64,000 bases of DNA from Nevskia ramosa DSM 11499 (GCF_000420645.1 NZ_ATVI01000007.1:1-64000), one strand, 5' to 3'. Positions 43,986 through 57,113 are shown, counted from the stretch's first letter. A program made the numbers and translations. Notes: a model not told the origin generated them from the letters alone.

Positions 43986-44867
43986 CTATTCGATTCTTGT
44001 CAGGTGCCGTTCACGCGCCGCGCGCGCGCGCTCGAAAACGGTACGCATCGCGTCCCAGTCGCCAGTTTCGATCATCTGCAGCAGGCTGTTCAGTTCGTCG
44101 ATCTGCTTGCGCAGCAGTTTGGCGACCGGCCCGGCATTGGCACGCAGGATGTCATGCCACATGCGTGGGCTCGATGACGCGATGCGAGTGAAATCGCGGA
44201 AGCCACCGCCAGCGTTCGGGAAAATGTCGGCATCGGCGCCATCGAGCTGATCGAGCATGTCGACGAAGCTGTAGGCGAGCAGATGCGGCAGATGCGACGT
44301 CGCGGCGAAGATCGCATCGTGACGGGTCGCATCCATCTTGACGACACGTGCGCCAACCGCCGTCCACAATGCTTCGACGGTCGCCAGCGCCTGCGCGTCC
44401 TGCGCCGGATGCGGCGTCAGGATCAGGCGATGCTTGCGAAACAGATCCGCCTTCGCATGCGCGACACCGCTCTTCTCGGTGCCGGCAATCGGGTGCGCGG
44501 CGACGAAGCGCGGCGGGATGTCGCCGAACACCGAGATCACCGCATCGAGCACCGACTGCTTGGTGCTGCCGACATCGGTCAGGATCGTGTTCGGCCCCAG
44601 CCCCGGCTTGCAAGCCGCAACGGCCGCTGCTGTCGCCAGCACCGGCACCGCGATCACCGCGACATCGGCACCGCGCACCGCATCGGCAGCATCGGTCGCA
44701 GCGCGATCGATGACGCCGAGTTCCAGCGCGATGCGAATCTGCTCCGGATCACGATCGAAGCCGGCGATATTCGATACCGCCCCCGCTTCGCGCAAGGCGC
44801 GCGCCAGCGAGCCGCCGATCAGCCCCAGCCCGACGATCGCGAGGCGGATCGGTGCAACGCCGCTCAC
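43986..44867 (-). CDS. tyrA: Prephenate dehydrogenase
   Basis: 293 residues. NAD motif GLGLIGGSLARALREAG, then HPIAGTEKSGVAHA, the catalytic-region His and substrate site of the family. Converts prephenate to 4-hydroxyphenylpyruvate. ATG overlaps the hisC stop. In Pseudomonas this gene is fused to aroA; here they are separate. Confidence 0.93.
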   Translation of the reverse strand: MSGVAPIRLAIVGLGLIGGSLARALREAGAVSNIAGFDRDPEQIRIALELGVIDRAATDAADAVRGADVAVIAVPVLATAAAVAACKPGLGPNTILTDVGSTKQSVLDAVISVFGDIPPRFVAAHPIAGTEKSGVAHAKADLFRKHRLILTPHPAQDAQALATVEALWTAVGARVVKMDATRHDAIFAATSHLPHLLAYSFVDMLDQLDGADADIFPNAGGGFRDFTRIASSSPRMWHDILRANAGPVAKLLRKQIDELNSLLQMIETGDWDAMRTVFERARAARERHLTRIE

Positions 44868-46003
44868 GCCGCCAGCACTTCCTTCAGCGCCGCGAGGAAG
44901 CGCGTGTTCTCGGCGTTGGTGCCGATGCTGACGCGCAGATAGGTCGGCATCTGGTACGAGGCCATCGGCCGCACGATCACGCCACGCTCCAGCAAGCCCT
45001 TGTGAATCGGTGCTGCTTCGCGGCCGAGGTCGAAGGTCAGGAAGTTTGCCTGCGACGGCAGGGTCTTCAAACCCAGCGCGTCGAATTCGGCCTTCAGCCG
45101 GGCCATCTCGCTGCGATTCAGTTCGACGGCTTCCGCGACATGCGCCTGATCGCCGAGCGCGACTTCGGCCGCCAGCAAGGCCAGCATGTTCAGGTTGAAC
45201 GGCTGACGGACGCGATTCAGCAGGTCAGCCACGCTCGGATGCGACAGCGCATAACCTGCGCGCAGGCCCGCCAGCCCATAGGTCTTCGAGAAGGTGCGGG
45301 TGATGACCAGGTTCGGATAGCGGTCGAGCCAGGCACGACTGGCAGGCGCGAGGCCCGGTTCGAAGTATTCGATGTAGGCCTCGTCGAGCACGATCAGCGT
45401 CGATGCCGGTACTTGGGCGATGAAGGCTTCGAGTGGTGCGGCCTCGACCCAGGTACCGGTCGGGTTGTTCGGGTTGGCGATCATCACCACGCTGACCTCC
45501 GGCGTCAGCGCCGCGGCGAACGCATCGAGATCATGGCCGTAGGGCATCGTCGGGTGATCCGACGGCAACGCCTTGGCAACGATCGCTTCAGCGTTCTGGG
45601 CCAGCGTCGCCAGCGGATAGACCGCGAAGCAGTATTCCGAGAACAAGGCCTTGCGGCCCGGGCCGAGGAAGACGCGGGCGATGAATTCGAGCAGATCGTT
45701 GGAGCCATTGCCTAGCGTGATCCGCTCTGCTTCGATGCCGTGGAATTCGGCGATCTTCTTCTTCAGACGAAAGCCGCCGCCATCCGGATACAGCGAGACA
45801 TTGCCGCTCGCCGCGTGCTCGGCGAGCGCTGCCTTGACCTGCGGGCTCGGGCCCAGCGGATTCTCGTTCGAGGCCAGCTTGATGACATCGGACAGGCCGA
45901 GACGGCGCTGCAGCTCGTCGATCGGCATGCCGGGCGAATACGGCTCCAGCGCCATGACGCCGGCGAGCGCGTTCTTCAGAAAAGGCTGTTCAATCTTGGT
46001 CAT
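44864..46003 (-). CDS. hisC: Histidinol-phosphate/aromatic aminotransferase
   Basis: 379 residues, class I/II aminotransferase with the PLP lysine in RTFSKTYGLAGLR and the ANPNNPTGTW motif. Its place between pheA and tyrA suggests aromatic amino acid transamination (HisC2 type) in addition to, or instead of, histidine synthesis. Confidence 0.92.
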   Translation of the reverse strand: MTKIEQPFLKNALAGVMALEPYSPGMPIDELQRRLGLSDVIKLASNENPLGPSPQVKAALAEHAASGNVSLYPDGGGFRLKKKIAEFHGIEAERITLGNGSNDLLEFIARVFLGPGRKALFSEYCFAVYPLATLAQNAEAIVAKALPSDHPTMPYGHDLDAFAAALTPEVSVVMIANPNNPTGTWVEAAPLEAFIAQVPASTLIVLDEAYIEYFEPGLAPASRAWLDRYPNLVITRTFSKTYGLAGLRAGYALSHPSVADLLNRVRQPFNLNMLALLAAEVALGDQAHVAEAVELNRSEMARLKAEFDALGLKTLPSQANFLTFDLGREAAPIHKGLLERGVIVRPMASYQMPTYLRVSIGTNAENTRFLAALKEVLAA

Positions 46004-46024
46004 GACAGATTCAGAAATCAGTGA

Positions 46025-47122
46025 TCAGACAACGGCGCGAGGATAGGAGCCCAGCACCCGGAAGAACGCCGCGCGCTTCTGCACGGCATCGAGCGCCTCG
46101 GCGACGATGGCTTCGCCGCGATGACCTTCGATATCGAGAAAAAAATTGTAGTCCCAGATGCCGCGACGGCTAGGCCGCGACTCGATCTTCGACAGATTGA
46201 TGCCGGCTTTCGCGAATGGCTCCAGCAAGCGGAACAAGGCGCCCGCTTCGCCGCCGCTCGGTGCCGAGCAGACCAGCGAGGTGCGATCAGCACCGGTCAC
46301 TTCCGGCTGCTGCCGGCCGATGACCAGGAAGCGCGTGGTGTTGTTCGGATCGTCTTCGATGTTCGCGGCCAGCGCATGCAGCTTGTAGCGCTCGCCGGCA
46401 GCGGCACTGGCGATCGCCGCGCCCTGCCCGGTTTCGGACACCTGTTTCGCCGCAGCGCCATTGCTGACCACGGTCTCGCGTGGCACGCCCGGCAGTCTGG
46501 CGTCCAGCCAGCGCCGGCACTGGGCCAGCGACTGCGGATGCGCGTAGACGACCTTCACGTCGGCCAGATCGGCATGCGGCGACAGCAGCTGGTGATGCAC
46601 TGGAAGCCAGACTTCGCCACAAATCGAAAGCGGCGTGGTCGCAAGTAGATCGAGTGTCGAGTTCACCACGCCTTCGGTCGAGTTCTCGATCGGCACCACG
46701 CCATAGGCGGCAGCACCGGATTCAACGTCACGGAAGATGTCGTCGATGGTCGCCACCGCACGCGCAGCCACCTGAGCACCGAACTGCTTGTAGACCGCAG
46801 CCTGTGTGTAGGTGCCTTCCGGGCCGAGATAAGCGACCGACAGCGGCGACTCCAGCGCCAGGCAGGCCGACATGATTTCGCGCATCAGCTTGGCCATCAC
46901 TTCATCGGGCAGCGGGCCGCCGAGTTCGCGATTGCGCTCCATCGCCTTCTTCAGCACCTCGGCTTCGCGAGCCGGGCGGTAATGGTCGCCGGTCGCGCCG
47001 GCCGCCACCTTGATCTCGCGCACCGCTTCGGCAACGCGAGCGCGACGGGCGATCAGCGTCTGCAGCTCGGCGTCGATCGCATCGATCGCAGCGCGAGCCT
47101 CGGGCAGAGTGGTCAGCTTCAT
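46025..47122 (-). CDS. pheA: Bifunctional chorismate mutase/prephenate dehydratase
   Basis: 365 residues from ATG 47122, overlapping the serA stop (ATGA). N-terminal AroQ chorismate mutase (~1-90), prephenate dehydratase (~95-275; the TTRFLVIG motif) and a C-terminal ACT domain for phenylalanine feedback (SRPSRRGIWDYNFFLDIEGH). Confidence 0.96.
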   Translation of the reverse strand: MKLTTLPEARAAIDAIDAELQTLIARRARVAEAVREIKVAAGATGDHYRPAREAEVLKKAMERNRELGGPLPDEVMAKLMREIMSACLALESPLSVAYLGPEGTYTQAAVYKQFGAQVAARAVATIDDIFRDVESGAAAYGVVPIENSTEGVVNSTLDLLATTPLSICGEVWLPVHHQLLSPHADLADVKVVYAHPQSLAQCRRWLDARLPGVPRETVVSNGAAAKQVSETGQGAAIASAAAGERYKLHALAANIEDDPNNTTRFLVIGRQQPEVTGADRTSLVCSAPSGGEAGALFRLLEPFAKAGINLSKIESRPSRRGIWDYNFFLDIEGHRGEAIVAEALDAVQKRAAFFRVLGSYPRAVV

Positions 47123-48300
47123 CGGACACAACCTCCGATCACGCGGGTCGCCAGCACGCCGGGAATCGCTGCCAGTTCGTCGACCATCTCGTCCGGCAAA
47201 GCCTGATCGACATCGACCAGCGTATAGGCGATCTCGCCGCGCGACTTGTTGAGCAGATCGTTGATGTTGATCTCGTGCTTGGCCAGCGCCGTGGTGATCT
47301 GGCCAACCATGTTCGGCACGTTGGCGTTGACGATGGTCAGGCGCTGCTTGCCCGGCAGCAGCGGCATAACCGCCTCCGGAAAGTTAACCGAGTTGCGGAC
47401 GTTGCCGGTTTCCAGGAACTCGCGCAGCTGATCGGCGACCATGATCGCGCAATTGTCTTCAGCTTCGCCGGTCGAGGCACCGAGGTGCGGCGTGGCGATG
47501 ACCTTCGGATTGCCTGCGAGCTTGTTGCTCGGGAAATCACAGGCATAGGCCTGCAGCGCGCCGCTCTTGAGGCCGGCGAGCACCGCGTCCTCATCGACGA
47601 TTTCGGCGCGAGCGAAGTTCAGTACCACACCCGGCTTCTGCATCAGCTCGATGCGTTCGGCATTGATCAGGCCGCGGGTCGCGTCGAGCAGCGGCACGTG
47701 CACCGAGATGAACTGCGATTTCGATACCAGATCGTCCACCGACAGCGCCTGGATGACGCCGGAATTCAGCTGCCAGGCGTTCTGCACGGTCATCGCCGGA
47801 TCGAAGCCGTAGACCTTCATGCCGAGATCGAGCGCGGCGTTGGCGACTTTCACACCAATCGCGCCGAGGCCGATCACGCCCAGGCTGCGGCCGGGCAATT
47901 CCATGCCGACGAAATGCTTCTTGCCGTCCTCGACGAGCTTGTGCAGTTCTTCGTCCGTGCCGCTCAGCCCCTGCACGAAAGCGATCGCCGGCGCGATGTT
48001 GCGGGCGGCGAGCAGCATCGAGGCCAGCACCAATTCCTTGACCGCGTTGGCGTTGGCGCCCGGTGCATTGAACACAGGCACGCCGCGCTTGCTCATCGCG
48101 GCAACCGGTATGTTGTTGGTGCCGGCACCGGCGCGGGCAATCGCCTTGACGCTTAACGGAATCTCGACCTTGTGCAGATCCGCCGAGCGCAGCAGCAGCG
48201 CATCCGGTGCCGCGATGTCCGACGCGACTTCATAGCGCGCACGCGGCAGGCGCTCGAGACCGAGCACGGAAATGTTGTTCAGCGTCTTGATCTTGAACAT
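47119..48300 (-). CDS. serA: D-3-phosphoglycerate dehydrogenase
   Basis: 393 residues from ATG 48300. NAD site GVIGLGAIGVKVANAALDLG, catalytic region with HLGASTGEAEDNCA, and a C-terminal ACT domain. First step of serine synthesis. Located between serC and pheA, an insertion into the usual serC-pheA pair. Confidence 0.95.
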   Translation of the reverse strand: MFKIKTLNNISVLGLERLPRARYEVASDIAAPDALLLRSADLHKVEIPLSVKAIARAGAGTNNIPVAAMSKRGVPVFNAPGANANAVKELVLASMLLAARNIAPAIAFVQGLSGTDEELHKLVEDGKKHFVGMELPGRSLGVIGLGAIGVKVANAALDLGMKVYGFDPAMTVQNAWQLNSGVIQALSVDDLVSKSQFISVHVPLLDATRGLINAERIELMQKPGVVLNFARAEIVDEDAVLAGLKSGALQAYACDFPSNKLAGNPKVIATPHLGASTGEAEDNCAIMVADQLREFLETGNVRNSVNFPEAVMPLLPGKQRLTIVNANVPNMVGQITTALAKHEININDLLNKSRGEIAYTLVDVDQALPDEMVDELAAIPGVLATRVIGGCVR

Positions 48301-48327
48301 GGATTCAAAAGTCGAAATCACCAACCG

Positions 48328-48416
48328 CGTCATTCCCGCGCAGGCGGGAATCCAGTTCTCTGTCGCCGGCGACACGCAGACTTCAAAACTGGATTCCCGC
48401 CTGCGCGGGAATGACG
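48328..48416. repeat. Perfect 30-bp inverted repeat between serC and serA
   Basis: CGTCATTCCCGCGCAGGCGG (48328-48347, continuing to 48357) is exactly inverted at 48387-48416, spacer 29 bp. The ATTCCCGC/GCGGGAAT core is typical of dispersed palindromic repeats in many proteobacterial genomes. In the transcript it forms a large hairpin that could act as attenuator or mRNA end stabiliser. Confidence 0.9.
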
Positions 48417-48451
48417 GTTGTGGAAGTAGCGTGCCGCTGCTCGACCGCTTT

Positions 48452-49525
48452 TCAGCCTTGGGTCCGCACGAATTCCTTCATGTAGTCGACCAGCACCGCG
48501 CAGCCGGCTTCCGGCATCGCGTTGTAGATCGACGCGCGCATGCCGCCGACGGCGCGATGGCCCTTCAGACCCGGCAGGCCGGCTTTCGCCGCGCCCTTTA
48601 GGAAGTCGGCGTCGAGGTTGGCGTCAGCCAGGGTCCAGACCACGTTCATCCAGGAGCGATCAGCCTTGGCGACCGGGTTCGCATAGAACGGCTCGCTGTC
48701 GATGTAGTCGTACAGCAGCGACGATTTGCGATGGTTGCGTTCGCCGATCGCCGCCAGACCGCCTTCCGACTTGATCCACTTGAACACCAGGCCGGACACA
48801 TACCAGGCGAAGGTCGCCGGCGTGTTCAGCATCGACTCGTTCTCGCTGACCGACTTGTAATCGAAGATCGACGGCGCCACCGGATTGCAGGTGCCGAGCA
48901 GGTCTTCGCGAACGATCACGAAGGTGATGCCGGCCGGCCCGGCGTTCTTCTGCGCGCCGGCGTAGATCAGGCCGAACTTCGAGACATCGAGCGGCCGCGA
49001 CAGGAAGCTCGACGAGAAGTCGGCCACCAGCGGCACCGAGCCCACGTCCGGAACGGTCTGGAACTCCACGCCTTCGATGGTTTCGTTCGGCGTGTAGTGC
49101 ACGTAAGCGGCGTTCGGATCGAGCTTCCAACCGTCACGCGCCGGCACGTGATTGAACTTGTCCGGCTTGGCAGCAGTGTTGGCCTTGCCGTACTTCGCGC
49201 ATTCCTTGACCGCCTTCGCGCCCCAGGCACCGTTGACGATGTAATCGGCCGCCTTGCCGTTCAGCAGGTTCAGCGGCACCGCCGCGAACTGGGCGGTCGC
49301 CCCACCCTGCATGAACAGCATCTTGTAGTTCGCCGGCACGCCGAGCACTTCACGCAGATCGGCTTCGGCTTCGGCAGCGATCGACATGAACGGCTTGTCG
49401 CGATGGGACATTTCCATCACCGACATGCCGGTGCCATGCCAGTCGAGCAGTTCGTCACGAACCTGTTCGAGCACCGGAACTGGAAGCGTCGCCGGGCCAG
49501 CACTGAAGTTGAATACTCTGGTCAT
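48452..49525 (-). CDS. serC: Phosphoserine aminotransferase
   Basis: 357 residues from ATG 49525, starting MTRVFNFSAGPATLPVPVLE. The PLP lysine is in YAGAQKNAGPAG. Makes phosphoserine (and PLP precursor). First gene of the serine/aromatic operon, downstream of gyrA. Confidence 0.96.
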   Translation of the reverse strand: MTRVFNFSAGPATLPVPVLEQVRDELLDWHGTGMSVMEMSHRDKPFMSIAAEAEADLREVLGVPANYKMLFMQGGATAQFAAVPLNLLNGKAADYIVNGAWGAKAVKECAKYGKANTAAKPDKFNHVPARDGWKLDPNAAYVHYTPNETIEGVEFQTVPDVGSVPLVADFSSSFLSRPLDVSKFGLIYAGAQKNAGPAGITFVIVREDLLGTCNPVAPSIFDYKSVSENESMLNTPATFAWYVSGLVFKWIKSEGGLAAIGERNHRKSSLLYDYIDSEPFYANPVAKADRSWMNVVWTLADANLDADFLKGAAKAGLPGLKGHRAVGGMRASIYNAMPEAGCAVLVDYMKEFVRTQG

Positions 49526-49586
49526 AGTGTTCGTCCTGAACAAGACCGCGCCATCCCTGGCGCGGACTGTTCAATCAATCCTCGTT

Positions 49587-52301
<2,715 letters not shown>

Positions 52302-52538
52302 TCGTAGAGTGTTCTGAATGCGGTTTTAGGCGCACCGGCTCAGGATTCCTGCGATGCGGTGGCCGGTACTGCCTGGCCATGGTCGTCATCGGAAAGCCTG
52401 CGGGCGGGCTGCCAATAGAAGCCGGCATTTTAGCAGTTCACGCCCCGCAAGGCCCGCATTTGCCGCCTGTGACGCGAAGCGGGATATCCCGTCAGGGGGA
52501 AAGGGGTAAGCGGCTACGCGCCGAAACGGGCGTCAGGA

Positions 52539-53138
52539 TCAACGAATCGCGCGTTTCAGGGCTTCGCGGATGATCTGATCGGTGCTCATGCCCTCCTTGT
52601 GCACGGCATCGGTGAGCTTTTGCGCTTCCGGCAGTTTGTAGCCCAGCGATTCCAGCGCCGCGCGCGCTTCGGCAATCGGGCTGGCCGAGATTGTCACGCC
52701 GGAGGCGTTCAGCATGCCGAGATCGCCCGGACCGCCAGCGCCAGCCTTGTCGCGCAGTTCGATGACGATGCGCTCAGCGGTTTTCTTGCCGATGCCCGGC
52801 AGCTTGACCAGCCGGCCGGTCTCCGCCGCACGGACCGCCGCCCAGAAATCATCGACGCCGATGCCGGACAGGATCGCCAGCGCCAGCTTCGGGCCGATGC
52901 CGCTGATCTTGATGATCTCGCGGAACAGGTTCTTCTCGGTCTGGGTCGCGAAGCCGAACAGCAGATGGGCGTCCTCGCGCACCACCAGATGGGTCTGCAG
53001 CACCACTGCTTCGCCAATCGCCGGCAGCTTGAAGAAGGTCGACATCGGCGCTTCGATCTCGTAGCCGACGCCGTGCACATCGAGCAGCAACAGCGGTGGC
53101 TGCTTGGCGATCAGGGTGCCGCTGAGTCTGCCGATCAT
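52539..53138 (-). CDS. ruvA: Holliday junction helicase subunit RuvA
   Basis: 199 residues from ATG 53138, starting MIGRLSGTLIAKQPP. Two HhH motifs (ISGIGPKLALAILSGIG; LPGIGKKTAERIVIEL). ruvB, which normally follows, is not present; gyrA comes next. Confidence 0.95.
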   Translation of the reverse strand: MIGRLSGTLIAKQPPLLLLDVHGVGYEIEAPMSTFFKLPAIGEAVVLQTHLVVREDAHLLFGFATQTEKNLFREIIKISGIGPKLALAILSGIGVDDFWAAVRAAETGRLVKLPGIGKKTAERIVIELRDKAGAGGPGDLGMLNASGVTISASPIAEARAALESLGYKLPEAQKLTDAVHKEGMSTDQIIREALKRAIR

Positions 53139-53151
53139 GTTGGGAGGCCGT

Positions 53152-53715
53152 TCATCGTGGGGAAGGAGTTCGCGGCTTTGCCACCACAGCATTGCCCCAG
53201 GCGCCGCGCAGTGCCTCGCCAGTCTTGATCACCGTGCCGCGAACGTGGGCATGGCAGAGCGCGACGGCCAGCGCATCGGAGGCATCGGTCGGTGCGGCTT
53301 CCGGCAGGTTCAGCAGGATCTTGATCATGTGCTGCACCTGCTGCTTCTCGGCGCGGCCATTGCCGACCACGGCGGACTTGATCTGCGCCGGCGCGTATTC
53401 GGCCACCGGCAAGTCAGCGAAAGCCAGCGCGCAGATAGCCGCGCCGCGCGCCTGCCCGAGAATCAGCGCACTGGAGACATTGCGATTGACGAACACTTCC
53501 TCGATCGCGGTTTCCTGCGGCTGGTACTGGCGAATCACCTCGCCCACTTCCTTGAAAATGCGCAGCAGCCGCGCCGGCAGGTCGCCGGCTTCGAGATGAA
53601 TGCGGCCGTGATCGACGCAGCGCGAGCGATTGCCGCCGTGTTCGATCACGCCCCAACCGGTGATCCGCGAGCCGGGGTCGATACCGAGGATGCGGATCGG
53701 CGCGTTGGCGGACAC
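53152..53715 (-). CDS. ruvC: Holliday junction resolvase RuvC
   Basis: 187 residues. The first catalytic Asp is in [16 protein letters not shown]; later acidic residues lie in [10 protein letters not shown] and [13 protein letters not shown]. Resolves junctions at consensus sites. 2 bp after yebC, 13 bp before ruvA. Confidence 0.96.
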   Translation of the reverse strand: MSANAPIRILGIDPGSRITGWGVIEHGGNRSRCVDHGRIHLEAGDLPARLLRIFKEVGEVIRQYQPQETAIEEVFVNRNVSSALILGQARGAAICALAFADLPVAEYAPAQIKSAVVGNGRAEKQQVQHMIKILLNLPEAAPTDASDALAVALCHAHVRGTVIKTGEALRGAWGNAVVAKPRTPSPR

Positions 53716-53717
53716 TC

Positions 53718-54440
53718 TCAGGTCGGAAGGTCAGCGTTGTGATGCACGTCCTGCACGTCGTCGAGTTCTTCGAGACGATCGATCAGCTTGGTCAGCTGGG
53801 CGGCAGCCTCGCCATCCAGCGCGGCGCGGGTCGCCGGCCGCATCAGAACGTCGGAATCGATCGGCGTCAGACCGGCTTTCTCGAGCGCGCCCTTCACCGC
53901 CAGATAAGCCTCGGGCGTGGTCAGCACGTCGACGAAGCCGTCATCGCTCTGCACATCATCGGCGCCATTCTCGAGCGCGATTTCGAGGATCTTTTCCTCG
54001 AGCGCCGCGTCATCGCGAATGTCGAAAATGATCTCGCCGGTCTTGGTGAACTGGAAGGCAACCGAACCGCTGGTGCCGAGATTGCCGCCGTTGCGGCTGA
54101 ATGCGGCACGTACGTCGGCGACGGTGCGCGTCGGGTTGTCGGTCATGCAATCGACCATCACCGCGACGCCGCTCGGGCCATAGCCTTCGTAGCGGATTTC
54201 GACGACCTGCTCGGTGGCGCCTTCGCCGGTACCACGCTTCAGGGCACGTTCGATGGTGTCCTTGGTCATGTTCGCGGTCAGCGCCTTGTCGATCGCCAGC
54301 CGCAGACGAGGGTTGGCGTTCGGATCGCCACCGCCGGCACGGGCCGCGATGGTGATCTCACGAATGAACTTGGTGAATTTCTTCGCCTTGACGGCGTCGG
54401 TGGCGTTCTTGCGCCCTTCGATGCTCGGACCGCGTCCCAT
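53718..54440 (-). CDS. yebC: YebC/PmpR-family protein
   Basis: 240 residues. N-terminus [20 protein letters not shown] and the acidic middle domain are typical. Recent work links the family to ribosome rescue at polyproline and to regulation. First of the yebC-ruvC-ruvA operon. Confidence 0.95.
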   Translation of the reverse strand: MGRGPSIEGRKNATDAVKAKKFTKFIREITIAARAGGGDPNANPRLRLAIDKALTANMTKDTIERALKRGTGEGATEQVVEIRYEGYGPSGVAVMVDCMTDNPTRTVADVRAAFSRNGGNLGTSGSVAFQFTKTGEIIFDIRDDAALEEKILEIALENGADDVQSDDGFVDVLTTPEAYLAVKGALEKAGLTPIDSDVLMRPATRAALDGEAAAQLTKLIDRLEELDDVQDVHHNADLPT

Positions 54441-54509
54441 TTTCTACTCCTGTGTATCGTGCGGACAGGCCCCGCGCCATTCACGGCGCGATGCCTGTCC
54501 AAGCAAGAT

Positions 54510-55970
54510 TTACTTTTTCTTGTTCGCGGAGTGGATCGCGTGGCCGTCCACCGCCAGCGCGGCTTCATGGAAGGTTTCCGACAAGGTCGGATGGCCGTGC
54601 ATGGTCATCTGGATGTCCTGCGTGGTCGCCGCGAATTCCAGCGCCAGCACCGCTTCGGCACACAGTTCGGAGACATACGGGCCAATCATGTGGACGCCGA
54701 GCACGCGGTCAGTCTTGGCATCGGACACGAACTTGACCTGGCCGGCGATCGATTCCAGCGCGCGGGCGCGGCCGTTGGCGGCGAACGGGCTGGAGCCGAC
54801 CTTGACCTCATGGCCGGCAGCCTTGGCCTGCTCCTCAGACAGACCGACCCAGGCGATTTCCGGGTTGGTGTAGATCACCGACGGGATCGCGTTGTAGTTG
54901 ACCTCGGACTTCTCGCCGTGCAGCTGCTCGATCAGCACCACGCCTTCCTCGATCGCCTTGTGCGCCAGCATCACGCCTCCGGTGACGTCGCCAACGGCGT
55001 AGATGCCGGCAGCCGAGGTCTTGTAGTTCTTGTCGATCTTGACGAAGCCACGCTCGTCGAGCGCGACACCGGCAACATCGGCACCGAGCTTGTCGGTGAA
55101 CGGACGGCGGCCTACGGCGACGATCAGCTTGTCGAAGGTTTCCTTCTTCGTTTCGCCGTCCTGCTCGTAAGTCACGGTGACATCGGTCTTGCCCTTGGCA
55201 ACGGCACTGACCTTGGCGCCGAGACGGATGTCGAGGCCCTGCTTGGTGAACTGGCGCAGCGCTTCCTTGGAGATAGCAGCATCGACCATCGGCAGGAAGC
55301 CTGGCAGCGCTTCGAGGATCACGGTCTTGGCGCCGAGGCGCGACCAGACGCTGCCCAGTTCCACACCGATGACACCGGCGCCGATGATGCCGAGGCGTTC
55401 CGGCACGGCCGAGAAATCGAGCGCGCCCCAACTGTCGACGATCTTGTCGCCATCGAACGGCGCGATTTTCTTCAGCTCGACGGGTGCCGAGCCGGTGGCG
55501 ATCAGGATGTGCTTGGCCTTGTAGGTGGTGGCCACACCGTCATGCGCGGTGACCTTGACCTGGCCGTTGCCAAGCAACTCGCCATGGCCGAACACGCCGG
55601 TGACCTTGTTGGCCTGGAACAGCAGCTTGACGCCGCCGGAGTTGGCCTTGGACACCGCCATCTTCCGTTCCTGCATCTTCTTCAGATCGAGGACCGGCGT
55701 GCCGACGCCGATGCCGTGGATCGCGAATTCGTGGCCGGCCTTGTGGAACAGCTCCGACGATTCCAGCAACGCCTTCGAAGGAATGCAGCCGGCGTTCAGG
55801 CAGGTGCCGCCGAAGCTCGGCGTGTTGTCGCGGTTCAGCCAGCTATCGATGCACAACGCCTTCATGCCGAGCTGGGCGGCGCGGATCGCGGCCGGGTAGC
55901 CGGCGGGACCGCCGCCGATAACGATGAGATCAAATGTTGGCGTGGAGGGGGCTTCGGGGGAGTCGCTCAT
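54510..55970 (-). CDS. lpdA: Dihydrolipoyl dehydrogenase
   Basis: 486 residues. FAD motif VIGGGPAGYPAAIRAAQLG, the redox pair in GGTCLNAGCIPSKALL, NAD site GIIGAGVIGVELGSVWSRLG and the C-terminal His-Glu (HGHPTLSETFHEA). E3 of 2-oxoacid dehydrogenase complexes; the other subunits are elsewhere. Confidence 0.96.
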   Translation of the reverse strand: MSDSPEAPSTPTFDLIVIGGGPAGYPAAIRAAQLGMKALCIDSWLNRDNTPSFGGTCLNAGCIPSKALLESSELFHKAGHEFAIHGIGVGTPVLDLKKMQERKMAVSKANSGGVKLLFQANKVTGVFGHGELLGNGQVKVTAHDGVATTYKAKHILIATGSAPVELKKIAPFDGDKIVDSWGALDFSAVPERLGIIGAGVIGVELGSVWSRLGAKTVILEALPGFLPMVDAAISKEALRQFTKQGLDIRLGAKVSAVAKGKTDVTVTYEQDGETKKETFDKLIVAVGRRPFTDKLGADVAGVALDERGFVKIDKNYKTSAAGIYAVGDVTGGVMLAHKAIEEGVVLIEQLHGEKSEVNYNAIPSVIYTNPEIAWVGLSEEQAKAAGHEVKVGSSPFAANGRARALESIAGQVKFVSDAKTDRVLGVHMIGPYVSELCAEAVLALEFAATTQDIQMTMHGHPTLSETFHEAALAVDGHAIHSANKKK

Positions 55971-56120
55971 GATCGCGGAATTCCAGACTGGTTCGAGGGC
56001 GGCTTGACAGCCTGCAGCGCTGTTGCGCGCGGATCTGAAAAGGCGCGTTACTTTATCGCAAGGGCGTGATCGTCCGGGAAAATCCGGGAAAAAACTTTAA
56101 CCCCAAGGATCGTTACGGGC

Positions 56121-56843
56121 TCAGGCTTTGAGCTTCGCCGTCTCGCGATTGATCGCGCCAGCACCGGCGATCAGGCAGCGAAACAGGCCCTTGATCTGGC
56201 CGTGCACGGTGTCGATCGGCGGACGCTCCTTGCTCATCAGCCATTCGATCATCAATTCCCGGATCGCACCGATCAGCGCCATGCTGCTGTGCCAGTAATC
56301 GCCCGGCGGCAGGCCGCCGGAGTCCACCAGCTGACGCGTGAACATGTTGAGGATGGTCGCGAATTCGTGCACGGCATGACGGCGGCGCTCGAACATGTCA
56401 CTGCTGACGCCGATCACCTCGACACAGAGAATGCGGGTACGACGCGTATCGACCGTGCAGCTTTGGACGAAGGCATCGATCGCCGCGAACATCAGTTCTT
56501 CGGTTGTCTTGCCCCGCACCTGCAGCGCCTTCATGACAGTGGCACGGGTCTCCAGGTTGATCTGCTCGTACAGCGCGATCAGCACCGCCTCGCGCGAATC
56601 GAAGTGCTCATAGAAATGCCGAGTGGTGACGCGGGCCGTAGAGCACAGCAGTTCGATCGGCGTGCGGGAAAAGCCGCGCTCCGCGAACAGCGTCAGTGCT
56701 GCCTCGAGCAGACGTTGCCGACGTTCGCCAGCCAGTTGCTCGGCCGTGCGGCCGGCGTAGCCACGACGCTTGGTGACCACGGTGCCAACGCTGGCAGTCG
56801 ATGCGCTCGCAGCCGCTGTTGCATCCGATTGCTTCAAAGCCAT
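56121..56843 (-). CDS. TetR/AcrR-family transcriptional regulator
   Basis: 240 residues with the HTH at ~40-85 (ALTLFAERGFSRTPIELLC, TRHFYEHFDSREAVLIALYE). No adjacent divergent target is obvious: the gap 56844-57113 separates it from an M28 peptidase on the same strand, and contains no gene I can see. Ligand unknown. Confidence 0.88.
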   Translation of the reverse strand: MALKQSDATAAASASTASVGTVVTKRRGYAGRTAEQLAGERRQRLLEAALTLFAERGFSRTPIELLCSTARVTTRHFYEHFDSREAVLIALYEQINLETRATVMKALQVRGKTTEELMFAAIDAFVQSCTVDTRRTRILCVEVIGVSSDMFERRRHAVHEFATILNMFTRQLVDSGGLPPGDYWHSSMALIGAIRELMIEWLMSKERPPIDTVHGQIKGLFRCLIAGAGAINRETAKLKA

Positions 56844-57113
56844 AAGTGCTCCTGAACCCGTCCGCCGGACCGTCGCCGTGCGCTAACGTCTGATTGACAG
56901 GGTTTTATCAGGGTTCTCTGTTTTCTGCATTGATTTCATAAAATTTTTATCCGTACGCGAGAACTGTTGGCATGAATTCCAGCGTTTATTCAGTAACCTG
57001 TTTCGCGCGTGCTTCACGCTTTCCGAAGGTTTAAGCAGACCGGGAAGTTATGGAAACTTGATCCCAGCCGTAGTTCGGCAAGAATATTTGTGACGTTACC
57101 AACCTCGAACGGC

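Noticed and set aside
53739-56069. 776-residue plus-strand frame
   Set aside because: Antisense to yebC and lpdA; composition and lack of motifs mark it as a shadow.
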